DNA of 64,000 nt from Azoarcus sp. KH32C. Lineage in GTDB: Bacteria > Pseudomonadota > Gammaproteobacteria > Burkholderiales > Rhodocyclaceae. Shown in pieces: positions 34,432-42,429 of the stretch (position 1 is its first letter; each line of letters starts with the position of its first letter). Where the stretch lies: assembly GCF_000349945.1 (NCBI RefSeq), contig NC_020516.1:3348001-3412000 (forward strand). The letters run 5' to 3'. A program made the translations under genes and the position numbers. The notes under the pieces were generated by a model. The model was not told the DNA's origin and ran no database searches. It was given only the letters and a program-made list of their open reading frames with translations.

Positions 34432-35022
34432 ATGAAGAAAGTACTGCTTCTGCTCGTCCTGCTCGCCTGTCTTGTCTTCCTGGTCAAGACCGGATATGAC
34501 TACACGCCCATGAACAGGCTGATCGCGAGCGTCAAGGTCTGGAACGAGATACGGATCGAGTTCGATCAGGTCCCCGGGAATCTGTCGGAAGTCGGCCTGC
34601 AGGCCAGGTACGGCGACATCCGCTGGAACTGTGGTTCGGAATCTTCGCGATTGGGCGACCGGTCCTGCTATGCGGACATGCGGACCGTGAACGGGGCGGA
34701 CGCGTGGTTCGTCGTGTTCTTCTTCCAAAATGGTCGTCTCGCCCAGATCAAGATCGATACCACAAGGGATGGCTACGCGGAGCTTCTCGCTTTCGCGAAG
34801 GAAAAATACGGCTCGCCGCGGCGTATCGAGAAGGATGATCCGGATGCCCCTCAACTGATGGGTTGGACGCTCGCGAACGGCGTTCTCACCACCACCGAAC
34901 TCGCCGACAGCGAAGGGACCAGCCAGTTTCTGTGGATCTCGAAAAATCGGCTGATGAATAGCGCAGTGCAGCGTCAGAGGGCGGTCAGAAGTGCGACGCT
35001 GCGCATGAGCGCTGACCTCTGA
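34432..35022 (+). CDS. Hypothetical protein with N-terminal membrane anchor
   Basis: A 196-residue protein with one hydrophobic N-terminal segment (KKVLLLLVLLACLVFLVK), either an anchor or uncleaved signal, and a soluble rest placed outside the membrane. Two cysteines, in WNCGSES and RSCYADM, could form a disulfide there. The middle (VVFFFQNGRLAQIKIDTTRDGYAELLAFAKEKYGSP) resembles small periplasmic proteins of unknown function. The start is the ATG that opens the hydrophobic segment. No operon partner is visible; it lies 190 bases after small RNA copy 3. Confidence 0.7.
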   Translation: MKKVLLLLVLLACLVFLVKTGYDYTPMNRLIASVKVWNEIRIEFDQVPGNLSEVGLQARYGDIRWNCGSESSRLGDRSCYADMRTVNGADAWFVVFFFQNGRLAQIKIDTTRDGYAELLAFAKEKYGSPRRIEKDDPDAPQLMGWTLANGVLTTTELADSEGTSQFLWISKNRLMNSAVQRQRAVRSATLRMSADL

Positions 35023-35053
35023 AGTCGATACAAGCCCTTCTCCCTGTGGCCCC

Positions 35054-36091
35054 CTATGCTGCCGCCGGCGTAGCCTCCAGGTCGGTGGCGCGGCTCCGCA
35101 TCTCGGGGTAGTAGCACATGTAGCCGCTCGCGCAATGAGCGGGCGCGTCTCGCAGGCCGGCTGCGAACTCGCGGATCTCGTGTTCGGCCTCGCCCGCCTC
35201 GATCCGTCGCAGGACTTGCGCGACGAGTTCCACGCTCTTGATCTTGCGTTCGCTCGCCCCCTCGCGGCCGGCGATCTTCACCGAATGCACACCCGCCGCG
35301 TGCATCGCCGGCATCGCGCAGATGCCGCAGGGCCCCCAGGGATAGCCGTTCGGCGCGAGCGAGAAGCCGTTGCCGAAGCGGTACCAGAGCCAGCGCTTGT
35401 AATCCAGGTCGTTCTGTTCGAGGCGCCGCAGGGCGCGCTCCTGCGGCTTGCCGCCGCCGGTGGCCTCGTATTGAAACTGGTAGTTGTCGATACAGATCGG
35501 GCCGCCTTTGTTCATCGGCAGATGGACGGTGTGGCAGGTACCTTCTTCGAACACGCAGCCGTCGTTGAGGACGAAGGCTTCGATGTTGAGGTCGGGGAGC
35601 GCTGTCGCGATCGCGCTGATCTCGGCCACCGTGACGTCGCGCGGCAGGACGATGCGCTTCGCGCCAAGCGAGGCGAAAAAGCGCGCGGATTCGACGTTGC
35701 GGCAGGTTGCGACGGAGCTCACATGGATGTCGAGCTCCGGTACGTTGGCGGCAAGCGAGGCGATCAGCGAGAGGTCAGCCACGATCGCGGCCTTGCCGCC
35801 GATGCTGCGAAAGCGCGCGGCGATTTCGGTCAGCGCATCGAGGTGCTGTTCGCCGTACTGCTGCGCGTTAAGGACGAGGAAGACCTCGGCGTCGAGCGCG
35901 GAGGCCTTCTCGACGACGCGTTCGAGATCTGCGTAGCCGTTGAGGTTGCCGAACAGGCGGCGATTGACGCCCGAGGTGTTGAAGCGCTGGATCCAGTCCG
36001 GCGGCACGACCCCGCAGTAGAGCTCGCGGGCGCCGGCGCGAACGAGCGGCTCCACTTCGGCGGGGGTGCTGATGGGGGCGGTGATTTGCAT
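35054..36091 (-). CDS. U32-family protein, UbiU-like cysteine pattern, last gene of the qhp operon
   Basis: A 345-residue U32-type protein. The family signature is at 171-186 (EAFVLNDGCVFEEGTC) with Cys179 and Cys186, followed by Cys200 and Cys255/Cys258; Cys320 and Cys326 lie near the end. UbiU has four iron-sulfur cysteines with the same seven-residue spacing of the first pair, so a [4Fe-4S] cluster is likely. UbiU with UbiV hydroxylates ubiquinone precursors without O2. The start codon lies one base after the stop of the partner U32 gene. Its place in the amine dehydrogenase operon suggests a part in cofactor maturation; this is inference. A peptidase role, the old U32 label, is less likely. 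Confidence 0.82.
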   Translation of the reverse strand: MQITAPISTPAEVEPLVRAGARELYCGVVPPDWIQRFNTSGVNRRLFGNLNGYADLERVVEKASALDAEVFLVLNAQQYGEQHLDALTEIAARFRSIGGKAAIVADLSLIASLAANVPELDIHVSSVATCRNVESARFFASLGAKRIVLPRDVTVAEISAIATALPDLNIEAFVLNDGCVFEEGTCHTVHLPMNKGGPICIDNYQFQYEATGGGKPQERALRRLEQNDLDYKRWLWYRFGNGFSLAPNGYPWGPCGICAMPAMHAAGVHSVKIAGREGASERKIKSVELVAQVLRRIEAGEAEHEIREFAAGLRDAPAHCASGYMCYYPEMRSRATDLEATPAAA

Positions 36092-36092
36092 C

Positions 36093-36986
36093 TCAGGCTC
36101 CCGAAAGGACGATGCGGCTGACCCAGCCCTTTGCGACGGCTTCGGCGACGGCATGGGCCATCCCCTTCGCATGACGGTAGTACATCGTGTTGCCGCGCTG
36201 CGTGGTATGGAGTTCGTTCGTGCCGGGCCTTGCGCCGACTTCGGAGAAGCCGAGGCATTCGCGGCGGCATTTATGTCCCGGCGAGAATTTTTTCGGGGTG
36301 TCGACGGACAGCGAACCGAGCTTGCAGATGCGGCCCTTCGCGACGTAGCCGTAGGGCGCGCGGACACCGACCGGGAAGTCGATGCCGGCGTACATGTCGG
36401 CCGCGCCGAAGGGCGGGAAGTCGAGCTCGAGGCGACCGATGCCGAGGCCGTCGAGGATGTCGCGAAAGGGGCCGGCGCGCAGGCCGTTCGGGTACATGCG
36501 TGCCCAAGTTGCGGACGGCAGGCGCGGGTCTTTCAGCATCTTGCCGAGCAGGCGTCCCGCGACCGGGCGCAGATCCGGGAATTCGCGCTGCACGAGGCGA
36601 GCGACGCCCCAGTCGTTGACGGTGACTTCGGAGCCGCCAGGCAGGCGCGCGAGTGCGGCGCGCAGCGGATCGAACAGCCCGTCGCAGGCGATCGGCGTCA
36701 CGAGGCCGAAGATCAGGCCCCAGCGCTCGCATAGGGCAACGGCGCGGTCGATCGCATCCGTGCTTGGGAGCAGATGCTCGCAGAATTCGCTGCCGAGGAA
36801 GAAATGCGTGGGCTCGGCGTCGTCCGGCAGGTGCACACAGTCGCGGGCGTCGCCGAGGCGGTCGAGGTAGTCCTCCCGCGTCAGGCGATCATGGCGGGCG
36901 AAGGCCGCGAGTTCGCGTTCGTCAACGAGCGCGAAGCCGAGCTCGATGGGGCCCGAGGCCTTCGGGACGGTCTGGGCGTGAGTCAT
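36093..36986 (-). CDS. UbiV-like U32-family protein in the qhp operon
   Basis: A 297-residue protein. Four cysteines fall as in UbiV: Cys69 in FLGSEFC (UbiV has LGEAVC), then Cys221, Cys240 and Cys244 (KCRREC; UbiV has two cysteines four apart at the matching place). The segment EVTVNDWGVARL also matches a UbiV region. An iron-sulfur cluster and pairing with the next gene's product are therefore likely. The ATG overlaps the qhpE stop as ATGA, and the stop is one base from the next start, so qhpE and both U32 genes are translationally coupled. The assignment rests on my reading of motifs, not a database search. Confidence 0.75.
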   Translation of the reverse strand: MTHAQTVPKASGPIELGFALVDERELAAFARHDRLTREDYLDRLGDARDCVHLPDDAEPTHFFLGSEFCEHLLPSTDAIDRAVALCERWGLIFGLVTPIACDGLFDPLRAALARLPGGSEVTVNDWGVARLVQREFPDLRPVAGRLLGKMLKDPRLPSATWARMYPNGLRAGPFRDILDGLGIGRLELDFPPFGAADMYAGIDFPVGVRAPYGYVAKGRICKLGSLSVDTPKKFSPGHKCRRECLGFSEVGARPGTNELHTTQRGNTMYYRHAKGMAHAVAEAVAKGWVSRIVLSGA

Positions 36987-37678
36987 GAGACGATCTCCGC
37001 GATGCCTTTGTATTCCCGTCCGCGCCAGTTGGCGCAAGCGGCGAGGTATTCGGCCAGCCCGTTCCGGCCGGCGCAGGGAAATCGTGCGAGCAGGCGGGCG
37101 ACGATCCCGGTAAAGCGCGCGGTGGCCATGCTTGCGCCGCCGCGTGCATCGTCCGGACCAGCGGGGCAGCAGCCGTACAGCGCGCGGCCGGCAGTCTCGC
37201 GGTTCAGGAGCGACCACTGTCCCATCGCGCAACGCGCGTCGCCGCTCACCGAGAGCACGCCGGGATACGCGGCGGGGAAGACCGGCGTGCCGCGCGCAGG
37301 CGCCGCGGCGACGAGCACGACACCGCGCGCGATCGCACGGTCGCAGGCATCACGCAGCACGGCGCGGTCTTCCAGAAGTCCGAGGCTCAGGTTGATGACG
37401 CGAGCGCCCTCACCCACGCACCAGTCGATCGCGGTCGCGACGGCGCGCGGCGTCGGCTGGTGGTCGGGCGAAGCGACGCGCGCGTCGATCAGACCTGCGG
37501 ATGGTTCGGCGGCAAGTACGAGTGCGGCGACCGCTTCGCCGTGCGGCAGGGTGCGGCCGGTCGCTGGTTCTCGCCTTACGTGGCCCTCCCCGTCCGTGAC
37601 GAAGGACGCGCCCGCCTGAAGCGCCGTGGCCGGCACCCGCCCGAAACCGCCATCGACGATGCCGACCGTAACGCTCAT
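36983..37678 (-). CDS. qhpE: Subtilisin-like protease QhpE, gamma-subunit leader processing
   Basis: A 231-residue minimal subtilase with the catalytic triad Asp9 (GIVDGG), His46 (LPHGEAVA) and Ser183 (GGASMA). There is no signal peptide, so it is cytoplasmic. In characterised qhp clusters this protease cuts the 28-residue leader from the crosslinked QhpC. The usual oxyanion Asn region (AAGN) reads AAAPARG here, a departure from ordinary subtilisins. The start overlaps the qhpF stop as ATGA. Confidence 0.88.
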   Translation of the reverse strand: MSVTVGIVDGGFGRVPATALQAGASFVTDGEGHVRREPATGRTLPHGEAVAALVLAAEPSAGLIDARVASPDHQPTPRAVATAIDWCVGEGARVINLSLGLLEDRAVLRDACDRAIARGVVLVAAAPARGTPVFPAAYPGVLSVSGDARCAMGQWSLLNRETAGRALYGCCPAGPDDARGGASMATARFTGIVARLLARFPCAGRNGLAEYLAACANWRGREYKGIAEIVS

Positions 37679-39393
37679 ACCGCCCTCAGCAATGGTGCGG
37701 CCGCACGGGCCGGCGAGTGTTCGACCAGCCTTCCGTCGTGCAGCTCGACGATGCGGTCGAGCGGGCCGACGGATGCGAGGTTGTGCGTGATCACGATGCG
37801 GGTACGCCCCGCGAAGACGCGATCGACGGCGGCGACGATCTCCTGCGCAACCGGCAGGTCGAGACCGGAGGTCGTCTCGTCGAGGATCAGTACCGCCGGA
37901 TCCTGCAGGATCGCCCGGGCGAGCGCGATACGCAGCCGCTCGCCGCGGGACAAGGCCGAAGCCGAGGCGCCGACGGGTTTCGCGAGGCCCTCGCCGTGCG
38001 CGTACTTCGCGAGACCGGCCAGCGTGAGCGCACGCTGCAGTGCGGCTTCGTCCGCGTCGGGAGCGACGAAACGCAGGTTGTCGCGGATGCTGCCCGGCAT
38101 CAGCACCGGATCCTGGTCAACGACGACGACGCGACGGCGCAGTTCGACGAGATCGAGCAGATCAAGGCGCACGCCGTCGAACAGGACACGACCCGCCTGC
38201 GGATCGTAGTGGCGCTGCAAGAGGTCGATCAGCGTCGATTTGCCGGCTCCGGACGCACCGACGAGCGCAATCTTGCTGCCAGCTGCCATTTCAAGGGAAG
38301 CATCGTCGAGCACGGTCTGCTCGCCGTATCCGAAACGCACCGCATCGAGCCGAAGCTCGCCGCGCACCGGCTCGGCCAAGGCCACTGGCTGCGCCGGAGA
38401 CATGACAGTCGGGCGTTCGGCGGCGAGTTCCTGGATGCGCTGCAGGCTGACCTTCGCCCGCTGCCATCCCATGAAGACGCCGGCCAGCGTCTGCAGCGGG
38501 CCGGCAGCGCGCGTCGTATAGGCGATGAAGGCGACGACCACGCCGACCGACATCTCGCCCGCCGCGGCCATCGAGCCGCCGACGGCGAACACGAGGAGCA
38601 CGCCGAGCCCGGACAGGATGCGCTGCACGCCGCCCGCGCCGAGCGACGCGAGTTGCGAACGGCGCAGCGCCGCGAAGTAGTCGCCGTGGTGGGCGCGCAG
38701 GCCCGCTTCCTGACGTTTGGCCGCATTGGCGGCCTGGATGAACTTCATCGCGCGCAGCGATTCGACGAAGAAGCTCGACATTGCCGCGCTCTGCTTACGC
38801 AGCGCCTGCGTGCTCTTTTCGAGCCAGGGCCGCGTGAACATCAGTGCCGCGACCTGAAGCGGCACCAGTGCAAACACGACCGCCGTCAGCAAGGGACTCA
38901 ACGACAGCATCAGCGCCATCGCGACGACGAGCGAAAAGGCGCCGTTGAGCAGCGCCATCGGTGCGTCGATCGCGAAACGCTGCACTTCCGCGACATCACC
39001 GTCGAGCCGCGACAGGATCTCGCCGCCGCGCGTGCGGGCGTAGTAGGTCGGGGCGAGCGTCTGAAGGTGACGATAAACCTGCTCGCGCAGGCCGAATAGC
39101 ACGTGGGCCGAGAGCTTCAGGTAGGTGAGCCGGGACACCGTCTCGACGACCACACCCCCTATCATCAAGACCAGGAACGCCGCACAAAGCTGCAGCACCA
39201 GATCCGTCCGTCCGCCGACGATGCCGTCATCGACGAGGCGCTGGGTCAAATACGGCGGCAGCAACGCCGCCGCGGATCCGACGCAAGACAGCAGCACGAC
39301 TCCGCCGACGGCCCCCGTGCGCTCGCGGATCATCGGCCAGGCCCATCGAAGCGCCTGAAGTGGCAACGAATTCCCTTCGCGAAACGAGATCAC
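37675..39393 (-). CDS. qhpF: ABC transporter (fused permease-ATPase) QhpF, gamma-subunit export
   Basis: A 572-residue ABC half-transporter. Six transmembrane helices (about 30-310) precede the ATPase with Walker A GASGAGKST at 379-387, signature LSRGE at 481-485 (a variant of LSGGQ) and Walker B LILDET at 502-507. In known qhp systems it moves the processed gamma subunit to the periplasm. The start is a GTG with a strong GGAGGGAGG site; more codons upstream in frame are not supported. It is separated from qhpB by 180 bases holding a long hairpin. Confidence 0.88.
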   Translation of the reverse strand: MISFREGNSLPLQALRWAWPMIRERTGAVGGVVLLSCVGSAAALLPPYLTQRLVDDGIVGGRTDLVLQLCAAFLVLMIGGVVVETVSRLTYLKLSAHVLFGLREQVYRHLQTLAPTYYARTRGGEILSRLDGDVAEVQRFAIDAPMALLNGAFSLVVAMALMLSLSPLLTAVVFALVPLQVAALMFTRPWLEKSTQALRKQSAAMSSFFVESLRAMKFIQAANAAKRQEAGLRAHHGDYFAALRRSQLASLGAGGVQRILSGLGVLLVFAVGGSMAAAGEMSVGVVVAFIAYTTRAAGPLQTLAGVFMGWQRAKVSLQRIQELAAERPTVMSPAQPVALAEPVRGELRLDAVRFGYGEQTVLDDASLEMAAGSKIALVGASGAGKSTLIDLLQRHYDPQAGRVLFDGVRLDLLDLVELRRRVVVVDQDPVLMPGSIRDNLRFVAPDADEAALQRALTLAGLAKYAHGEGLAKPVGASASALSRGERLRIALARAILQDPAVLILDETTSGLDLPVAQEIVAAVDRVFAGRTRIVITHNLASVGPLDRIVELHDGRLVEHSPARAAAPLLRAV

Positions 39394-39460
39394 CCTGCCC
39401 TCCCTCCACGCAATACCACCCGCTCGCCAGCGGCACGAAGCCTCACCCACCTCCACGGCG

Positions 39461-39537
39461 GCCCCCGACGGGCGGAACTTCGCGCCGAGGCGTCCGCCAC
39501 GCGTTCAACGAGGTGCGGAGTGCCGCCCGTCGGGGGC
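39461..39537 (-). repeat. 15-base perfect inverted repeat between qhpB and qhpF
   Basis: Arms at 39461-39475 and 39523-39537 (GCCCCCGACGGGCGG and its complement) enclose 47 bases. No T-run follows on the transcribed strand. It could protect the structural-gene mRNA or attenuate the maturation genes. Confidence 0.7.
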
Positions 39538-39575
39538 GGATTCGAGCTTCGACGACCCATCGCCCAAGCCCCGGC

Positions 39576-40664
39576 TCAGCGCTTCACCACCCGCATCCAA
39601 CCGATTGACTGGTCGGCGCCGCCGGGCATCTTGATGTCGCCCTTCTTCTCGAGCGTCACCGCGTCGTAGATGGACACCTTGTCGAGTGCTCCCCCGACAT
39701 AGACGTCCTTGCCATCGCCCGAGATGTTGACCGCGTAATAGGTCTGCGGCAGTTCGACGCGCTTGATCAGCTTGCCGGTGTCGGTGTCGACCTTGCTGAG
39801 CTGGTTCATCACCAGGAAGGCTTCGTTGTGCGCAGCCGGGTTGACCACCGACGAGAACATCACGGTTGTCGCGTTCTCGAACTCCTTGACCTTCAGCGTC
39901 TCGGCATCGAGATCGAAGGTCGCGATACCGGCCTTGAAGGCTTCGGGCGAATCGGGCGCGGCGTCGGTCTTGGCGACGAAGTAAGGCGTCGACAACACGC
40001 GGGCCTGCTCGAAAGTGCCCCACATCGCGAGCACGTCCGGCTCGCCCATGCCTGGGCGCTCCCAGTGCCGGATCGGGAAGGTCTTCTCGATCTTGCCGGT
40101 CTTGGTGTTGAAGAGATACATGTCCCAGCCGAGCGCCAGCAGGTGGTCCGGATTGCCGGTCGGCGCGAGCAGGCTGATGCGGCGCGGCGCCGGGAAGCTG
40201 CGGCGCGGCTTCGCGTTCATGCCATCGGCGGTGTCGAAGACGGCGATGTAGGTATCCTCGACCTTGTACTCGGAGCGTCCGAGCTGGACCGGCGCCTGGT
40301 GCGCGTAGAGTTCCTTGCCGTCCTCGCTGACCGCGACGGCGAAGAAGCCTTTCACCCGCCGTTGCGGCGTCGAGAAGTCGGCGCGGAACACCGGCTTGCC
40401 GGTGTCGAGATCGACGCCGACGACGCTCTCCATGCGATTCGTGAGCACGTAAGCGACCTTTCCGTCCTTCGGCACGGATATCGCGCCGGGGATGCCATCT
40501 CCCGGCAGCACAATCGTGCGGATCACCTCCCGCTTCTCGGGATCGACGATGTGCAGGTTGTTCGGGCGCGTGACGGTCAGGAGGTATTCCTTCGCGAACG
40601 CCGGCAGCGAAGCGGCGGCGCAGCACAGCACAACGAGCGCCTTCTTGATGGGCAGCATCCTCAT
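39576..40664 (-). CDS. qhpB: Quinohemoprotein amine dehydrogenase beta subunit
   Basis: A seven-bladed YVTN-type beta-propeller, 362 residues, secreted to the periplasm by a Sec signal (KKALVVLCCAAASLPAFA, cleavage after residue 24). Repeats such as VAYVLTNRMESVVGVDLDTGK and DVYVGGALDKVSIYD form the blades. With the alpha and gamma subunits it makes the amine-oxidising enzyme. The start is taken as the ATG at 40664, eight bases from GGGAG; a GTG just before and an ATG two codons later are alternatives. It follows the qhpC stop by three bases. Confidence 0.92.
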   Translation of the reverse strand: MRMLPIKKALVVLCCAAASLPAFAKEYLLTVTRPNNLHIVDPEKREVIRTIVLPGDGIPGAISVPKDGKVAYVLTNRMESVVGVDLDTGKPVFRADFSTPQRRVKGFFAVAVSEDGKELYAHQAPVQLGRSEYKVEDTYIAVFDTADGMNAKPRRSFPAPRRISLLAPTGNPDHLLALGWDMYLFNTKTGKIEKTFPIRHWERPGMGEPDVLAMWGTFEQARVLSTPYFVAKTDAAPDSPEAFKAGIATFDLDAETLKVKEFENATTVMFSSVVNPAAHNEAFLVMNQLSKVDTDTGKLIKRVELPQTYYAVNISGDGKDVYVGGALDKVSIYDAVTLEKKGDIKMPGGADQSIGWMRVVKR

Positions 40665-40667
40665 CAC

Positions 40668-40988
40668 TCAGTCTCCCGGGAAAAGCGTTTGGAGTTCGCG
40701 CCAGTCGCGCAGCGCCGAGTTCTTGCCGTCGGTCCAGTCGCGCGCCGTGTTGAGGCTGTCGGCGAGTTGGGCCGGCCACCAGCAGGGGTCGGTGCAGCCG
40801 TAGAGGTCGGCCTCCATCGGCTGGCACAGGCTCGCCAGGCCACCGAAGGCGTCGACTTCCCAGCCGGGGTCGAAGGTGGTGGTGCAGCCGACCACGCTGC
40901 TCATCAGTTGCACTTCCTCGCGGTGGCCGTCGGTGGCCGCCTGTTCGATCAGGTGCGCCTTATGGTTCAGGGCTCGCAGTCGTTTCAT
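40668..40988 (-). CDS. qhpC: Quinohemoprotein amine dehydrogenase gamma subunit (CTQ-bearing)
   Basis: The small catalytic subunit carrying the cysteine tryptophylquinone cofactor, 106 residues with a 28-residue leader. Shifting known Pseudomonas numbering by 28 gives every crosslink partner: Cys35-Glu44, Cys55-Asp61, Cys69-Asp77, and the cofactor pair Cys65-Trp71. All are present. The radical SAM enzyme QhpD makes the thioethers, QhpE removes the leader and QhpF exports the product. The start overlaps the qhpD stop as ATGA, giving coupled synthesis of substrate and modifying enzyme. Confidence 0.93.
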   Translation of the reverse strand: MKRLRALNHKAHLIEQAATDGHREEVQLMSSVVGCTTTFDPGWEVDAFGGLASLCQPMEADLYGCTDPCWWPAQLADSLNTARDWTDGKNSALRDWRELQTLFPGD

Positions 40989-42412
40989 TGCAGGGCACTC
41001 CTTTGTTCGAGGGCGGCGTTGAAGAACGCCGGATTGGCGAGCGCGATCTCGCCGAAGGCCTCCAACCCGAAAGCCGTCCATTCGCGGATCTGGTCGCAGT
41101 ATTCGAAGGTCGGCTGGAAGGGGTCGCCGCTCCGCGAATAGGACTCGTGGTAGCAACCGCCGGCGCAGAGGCTGCGCGCCGGGCAGACTTGGCAGGCGCT
41201 GTGCGGGGCCTGGGCGCGAGTCATGAAGGCGGACAGCGAATCGCGGGCTATGCCGCTCTCGACGTCGCCGAAGGTCTGCAATTCGGAGCCGGTGAAGCGG
41301 TGGCACAGCGAGATCTTGCCGCTGGTGCCGACCGCCAGCAGGCCGACGCCGGCACCGCAGGGCAGCACCTTGCGGGTGCCCATCCACAGGTCGGTCATCA
41401 GCTGCTGCATGTTGCCGAAGCCATGGCGGCGGCCACGCTTGGCCTCGCTGATGTACTCGCGGCCGAGCGCCTTGAAGGCTTCGAAGACCGTGTCGAGCTC
41501 TTCACGCGTCAGGCCGACCGGCGAATCCGGGCCAGCCGTCGCTGGGGCGAAACCGACTTCGAAGAAGCCCAGCTCGTCGTGCAGGTGCTTGTAGATACCG
41601 GCGACGTCGAGGTTGCCGCTTGCGAGCGTGACGCGCGCGCCGACTGGCTTCGACTTGTAGCGCTCCAGCAGCCGCTTCACACGCATCGCGACCGTCTTGT
41701 AGGTGCCGCCGCCCGCGATCGTGCGGCGATGGCGGTCGTGCTGCGCCTGGTCGCCGTCGATGCTGACGGTGATGCCGAAACGGTGTGCGTCGAGGAAGGC
41801 GATGACCTCGTCGGTGAGCAGCGTCGCGTTGGTCGTCAGCGAGAACTCGACGGTCTTGCCGACCACCGCGGCCTTTTCCTCGGCGTATTCGACGAGATCG
41901 CGGATCACCGCAATGCGGGTCAGCGGTTCGCCGCCGAAAAAGACGATGCCGACGCGCTCGTTCTCGCTCGCCTCTTCCATCAAGAGATCGATCGAGCGTG
42001 AGCCGGTCTGGAAGTCCATCACCGAGGAGTTCTTCGGCGAGGTCAGGTCTTCGCGATAGCAGTAACTGCAGCCGAGGTTGCAGCCGGTCGTCAGCGTCAG
42101 CACGAGCGTCTTCAGCGGCGAGCGCTCGACGACGCGCGCCGGGATCTCGTAGTGCTTCGGTTGCGGCGCGACGATGCCGAGGTCGATGAAGTCGCTCAGG
42201 CTGTCGCACAGCTCGGCCGGGGTGTAGCGGCCGTCGAAGCGGCTCTGGATGTCGTCCGGGCTGACCGCCGGGCTCGTCTCGAACAGTCCGAGCAGATCGG
42301 CTGCCGCCGGGTCGAGCTCGAAGATCGAGGTCGTCGGCACGTGCAGCAGCACCTGCCGGTCGCCCTTGCGGATCGCACGGTAATTGTGGGGTTGGATTTG
42401 AAGCGTTGCCAT
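40985..42412 (-). CDS. qhpD: Radical SAM maturation enzyme QhpD
   Basis: A 475-residue radical SAM protein that forms the Cys-to-Asp/Glu thioether bonds in QhpC. The SAM cluster motif CNLGCSYC gives Cys111, Cys115 and Cys118. An N-terminal peptide-binding region precedes it, and a Cys-rich SPASM-type C-terminus (CQVCPARSLCAGGCYHE) binds further iron-sulfur clusters. GGEP and a glycine-rich strand pattern complete the domain. GGAGAG precedes the ATG. It acts in the cytoplasm before export of QhpC. Confidence 0.94.
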   Translation of the reverse strand: MATLQIQPHNYRAIRKGDRQVLLHVPTTSIFELDPAAADLLGLFETSPAVSPDDIQSRFDGRYTPAELCDSLSDFIDLGIVAPQPKHYEIPARVVERSPLKTLVLTLTTGCNLGCSYCYREDLTSPKNSSVMDFQTGSRSIDLLMEEASENERVGIVFFGGEPLTRIAVIRDLVEYAEEKAAVVGKTVEFSLTTNATLLTDEVIAFLDAHRFGITVSIDGDQAQHDRHRRTIAGGGTYKTVAMRVKRLLERYKSKPVGARVTLASGNLDVAGIYKHLHDELGFFEVGFAPATAGPDSPVGLTREELDTVFEAFKALGREYISEAKRGRRHGFGNMQQLMTDLWMGTRKVLPCGAGVGLLAVGTSGKISLCHRFTGSELQTFGDVESGIARDSLSAFMTRAQAPHSACQVCPARSLCAGGCYHESYSRSGDPFQPTFEYCDQIREWTAFGLEAFGEIALANPAFFNAALEQRSALQ

Positions 42413-42429
42413 GTTCTCTCTCCTGACGC

